A DNA stretch of 64,000 nucleotides. It comes from Panopea generosa. Taxonomy: Eukaryota; Mollusca; Bivalvia; Adapedonta; Hiatellidae. Position 1 is the stretch's first letter, and each line of letters starts with the position of its first letter. The stretch lies in assembly GCA_029582155.1 (NCBI GenBank), contig CM055908.1:20747406-20811405 (forward strand), read 5' to 3'. Under the pieces are notes generated by a model. That model saw only the letters and a program-made list of their open reading frames with translations. It searched no databases and was not told the origin of the DNA. This document shows positions 60,346 to 64,000 of the stretch, piece after piece. A program made the translations under genes and the position numbers.

Positions 60346-62595
60346 TATAAACAAAAAGTAGATCCACCTCTTCGGGTAGAACTGGGCTATAATCAGAGAT
60401 TTGACTATTTTATATTAATGATACTGTCATAATTAAAAGTTTGAAACAGTCTAAACATACGCAAATATTCAACTTCAACATTAAGTCCATAAAATAAATG
60501 ATAAAAGTAGTCCATAAAAGTAGTCCATAAAAGTAGTCCCATAAAAGTAATACTGAACAACAATCAGAGAGGCCCCAAGAGTGACCTGAATTGCTCTACT
60601 TGCAACAGATGCTACATGTAAAATATCTAAAGGTTATAAGCCTTAAAACTTTCAGAGAAACTGTTTTTTAAAATTTTATTAAAATGTGCTGATAAACCCT
60701 GGTGGCAGGGGCATTTTGGTCTACAACATTTTCTCTATATACCGGTAACTCTATGTAAAACATTGACCCTGTGGCAGACCCAAACTTGACCCAGGGACCC
60801 GACTTCATGAAATTCTTTTAGGGGACCTCCATGCAATGCTACATGTTAAATATCTAAGGTCTGGGCCTTAAACTTCAGATAAACTTTTCTTTTTTTTTAA
60901 TTTTAACTTAAAATGTGCTTATAAGCCCTGTGGCGGGGGCATTTGTGGTTGAATGGCACTGGTTCAAGAACTCGTTCAAGATATTGTGGTAATATAACTG
61001 CTGTGCAAGTTTGGTTAAGATTCAATGAAAAATGAAGGTGCTATTGCGTCTACAAGAAAAGGTAAATGGACGGATGACGATTTCCATGACATAAGCCTGC
61101 TGGCCTCTTTGGCCAGTAGAGCGAAAATAATAGGCTATCATCTTATTTGTACATGTCTTTTAAAACAACAACATAAACAACCTGTATTTAAATTTCATCA
61201 ATTTGTATCTGTATATTATGAATCTCAAAGAAACATGGATCCACAATACAGTAAAACCTGTGTTAGTGGTCATCTCTATTAAGCAACCACCTGTCTTCAA
61301 CTGTCAACAATGGGGCCAAAATACAGTAGGATCCTTGTTAGTGTCATCTCTATTAAGCAACCACTAACAATGTAGTAAAATCCCTTGATGGTTGGTCAAA
61401 ATCCCCTTGATAGGTAGTCAAATCCCCATGATATATATATTAAGGTGTTCATCTAGAATGTAATTTTTGTTTTATTTTCTTAAGAAAAGAGGCAGATTCA
61501 CAAGCATTTATAAAAATGGCAAATTCACAAACAACTATGTTATTAATTATATTTTACAGTTTGTAATTTTTCAAAAACTTGTTTGTCACAGTCAATTATT
61601 TGTGTGGTCATGTTAATTATTTGCTGATAATAAGAGCAGTTTATTGTAATATTTAACAAAAACTTGTTTGTCACAGTCAATTATTTGTGTGGTCAGGTTA
61701 ATTATTTGTCTGATAATTAGAGCAGTTTATTGTAATGTTTAACAAAAACTTGTTGTCACAGTCACATCACTTAGATCATGTCAATGATCACCCCTTAATA
61801 AATTAAATTGACTGCATATTGGCTTAAGATCTTTGATGATAATTACTTTAAATGATTATATTGATTTGCAGTTTGATAGTTTTCAACAAAATTTTAATTT
61901 AATGTTGTTGTTTGCATTATTTCAAACTGTTACATCTTTGGGTATATAATACGATGTCTTTTGGAATCATCATTACTGCTCTTTCAAAATGAAATTCATT
62001 ACTAGTAATAAAGACCTCTGTAAACTTCTTTATGAACTTATGCTTACACTAAGAGAAAGTCAAGTAGATAAATCTTATATCCATTATTGCTCATTGTTAT
62101 ACTTGGCTAATTTTAGCACATATAGAAATTTAGAAAGAACCCTTTTATTATATTGATTACCATACACAATTATTCTGAAGTGCCTTCTTATTTTCATATA
62201 CTTTTGGCATCTTATTGCACCAATGGGACGGACTAATACACTTAATAAAATCAATACAACAGTTGGCTCAAGAAAGCTTTATGCCTGTTGTATTAAACTG
62301 ATATCATAGTACAATATTTCACTGGTATATTTGAGGATATGACTGGGTTTTACGATGATTCTAATATTAGCCTGTTTTCAAAGAATGTAAATGGGTTATC
62401 TGAGTTGGGCGCGCAGTTTACAATTCAAGGTCATTGTTATTTGGGGATATGTTGGCAAGGGGCGAAATTGTGAAAAATAAACAGTTTTTGTAAGGGTGCT
62501 GTTGACATAAGCTTATTAAGAAAAACAATTTAAACGTTTTTAAGCAACGATGTATTATATCTGTGAGGTAATTTTAATATTGGATAAAATCAACA

Positions 62596-62944
62596 ATGGC
62601 AAGTGGAGGTGCATTTTCTAGATCAGTTGTGGGTGGATCCGAGGAAACTTTTGATTCCATATGTACATTATGTGACAATGACAATAAAACTTCTGAGGCC
62701 CAACATTACTGTGCAGCCTGTGACCAGTTTTATTGTAAAAGTTGTGTTAAAGTTCATTCCAATATTCCAGCTCTGAAGAGTCATGATGTCTTGGGGAGAA
62801 ATAAGATTAAAAGATGGGGAAACAAAGAAGTAGCATTTCAATGCCAACGGAGATTTGTGCCAAGCACAGTGGGAAGACGGTAGAGATGTATTGTGGGAAC
62901 CATGATATAACTTGTTGTCATGTCTGCGTTTCCTTGGACCACAG
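62596..62944 (+). pseudogene. TRIM-like exon 1, copy 2, frameshifted
   Basis: 349 bases against 350 in copy 1. A run of five G (after 'aaagat' in copy 1) is four here, near 62815-62818. The frame leaves B-box 2 after RWG and meets a TAG at 62881-62883. The ATG, B-box 1 and splice donor (62945-62946) are unchanged. The loss is in a homopolymer, in a part of copy 2 rich in single-base indels, so it may be a sequencing error and not a true inactivation. Exon 2 lies beyond the window. Confidence 0.75.
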
Positions 62945-63024
62945 GTAAATTGTTTATAGTATTAATATCGTACAATGGCTTCAAGTCTTAGCTTCCTGCA
63001 GTACATTTTTCTTTCAGAGCCAGT

Positions 63025-64000
63025 ATCATGATCCCAGGCGGGAGAATGGTAAAATATGGCCAACAGGACCCCTGACAACACAGGAACCCATTAATAGCCC
63101 TTCATTTAAACAAACTCATAGCATGACTTTGCTCTGGATACCTGTGGTCCTCCATGCGGGTTAACTTAAGCGAATATTTTATAAAATTTGTCATATAAGT
63201 CAAAGTGGAACCAAGGAAAGATGGTGGGGTTTGTGAGGTCCTAAAGGCTTCAGGACAAAGTTGGCCGCCAGTCTGGGGTGGTGAAACTAGCATTCATTGG
63301 CAGATCTCTGCCGGTGTCGGTCACAGCTGCTGGCACTCCCACTTATTGGGAAATGGAGAGTATTCGCCGCCCCCGATTCGGTGCTACACCTGCCAGGCAT
63401 TCTGGCACAGGAGCTCTGGTTGCAAAAATGAGGTCAGGTGCGCTAGGTGTTCAGAACACCATAATATTCGTGAGTGTCGGTATTCCGGAATACCGCGGTG
63501 TGCTAACTTATGAGGATGGCCACACTACTCGGTTCAAGGGCTGCCCGTCCTACATCACAGCGGCCAAAGTTTCTACTTTGGCTTATAGGGACGGGATCCC
63601 CTGGGATGTGGCGGTGAAAAGAAATAATCGGATCACCGCCACTACAACCCCACAGAGTCACACCGGGGGGGCCCATACCAGCGCTCAACAAAATTTAGAA
63701 ATTAAAAATCCTGCTAATTTCTTAAAGTTAACGGGGGAAGTGGCCGCTGACTCTTAGTCAATAAAGGGGACAATAGCAGCTCAGGGGTTGTTTCACGGCC
63801 AAAAAGAGAGGAACAGGGCCATAAAAACCCAGTAGTCAACATAAGTAACCAGGGGAAGGATAAACTACCTTCCCCCTGGGCTCAGAGAACCCAAGGACCT
63901 CTGACTCCCAAAAAACCAGGTAAAGAGGTTCCTCTCACATACCCTCTGAGACAATTATGACAAAAAAAACAAACTCAAAATTTAAACCGAACTCCAACAG
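63025..64000 (+). mobile_element. 5' part of the intronic LINE, copy 2
   Basis: Matches about 33290-34265, including both ORF1 zinc knuckles and the one-base deletion that breaks the third. It has an extra one-base loss (ggaggag to ggagag near 63355). Cut by the window end. Confidence 0.85.

Larger units (their letters stand above)
45640..64000. repeat. Large direct duplication, copy 2 (truncated by window end)
   Basis: This is the second copy of 1-34265, without the Gypsy element and without the DDE transposon. From 45640 to about 58800 it differs from copy 1 mainly by substitutions. From about 58850 to 62600 single-base gains and losses, often in homopolymers, become clearly more frequent, which looks like lower consensus quality. 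It ends inside the LINE that lies in the TRIM-like intron, so the LINE insertion and its ORF1 frameshift near 33776/63508 predate the split of the two copies. Confidence 0.95.

Overview
Eukaryotic, AT-rich, intron-containing and repeat-rich DNA, most likely from a bivalve or another lophotrochozoan. The pointers are a B-box/NHL (TRIM-like) gene of the type expanded in bivalves, an I/Nimb-like LINE with an RNase H domain, tRNA-derived SINEs with (AATC)n tails, and many small TIR elements. No search was run, so the taxon is an inference.

The main structure is a large direct duplication. Positions 1-34265 reappear, nearly identical and in the same order, at 45640-64000, where the window ends. 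The first copy (copy 1) carries two large insertions that the second (copy 2) lacks, so copy 2 gives exact empty sites. One is a 10.4-kb Ty3/Gypsy LTR retrotransposon at 6844-17275: 474-bp LTRs with 5 differences, a GATA target duplication and a Lys-tRNA-type primer site. Its gag-pol -1 slip site is A AAA AAC followed by a hairpin, and pol is uninterrupted at 1524 codons. The other is a 5.6-kb DNA transposon at 20199-25774 with perfect 32-bp TIRs. It encodes a spliced 702-residue DDE transposase with a SWIM zinc finger, and it sits without a target duplication in the centre of the palindrome ACAAATTTGT. The duplication may be a real segmental duplication or two haplotypes placed in tandem by the assembler; the sequence alone cannot decide.

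Region by region: 1-6800 holds SINEs, a small terminal exon of an unrecognised gene (3469-3600) and degenerate tandem repeats. 6844-17275 is the Gypsy element. 17400-19156 has a short tandem repeat and two adjacent TA-flanked MITEs. 20199-25774 is the DDE transposon. 25775-32800 is non-coding, with paired interspersed repeats, a miRNA-like hairpin (27329-27395), a SINE/LINE tail and minisatellites. 32860-43126 is a two-exon B-box/coiled-coil/NHL gene whose 8.5-kb intron contains a decayed LINE (about 33290-39000) and a palindromic MITE. The last 130 bp of that gene are tandemly repeated downstream and then interrupted by a 1.36-kb hAT-like element (43465-44826). 45640-64000 is copy 2, with its own terminal exon, MITEs and first TRIM exon; that exon carries a one-base homopolymer frameshift.

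Host coding content is small: one TRIM-like gene, complete in copy 1 and only its first exon visible in copy 2, and one orphan terminal exon per copy. Everything else that codes belongs to mobile elements.
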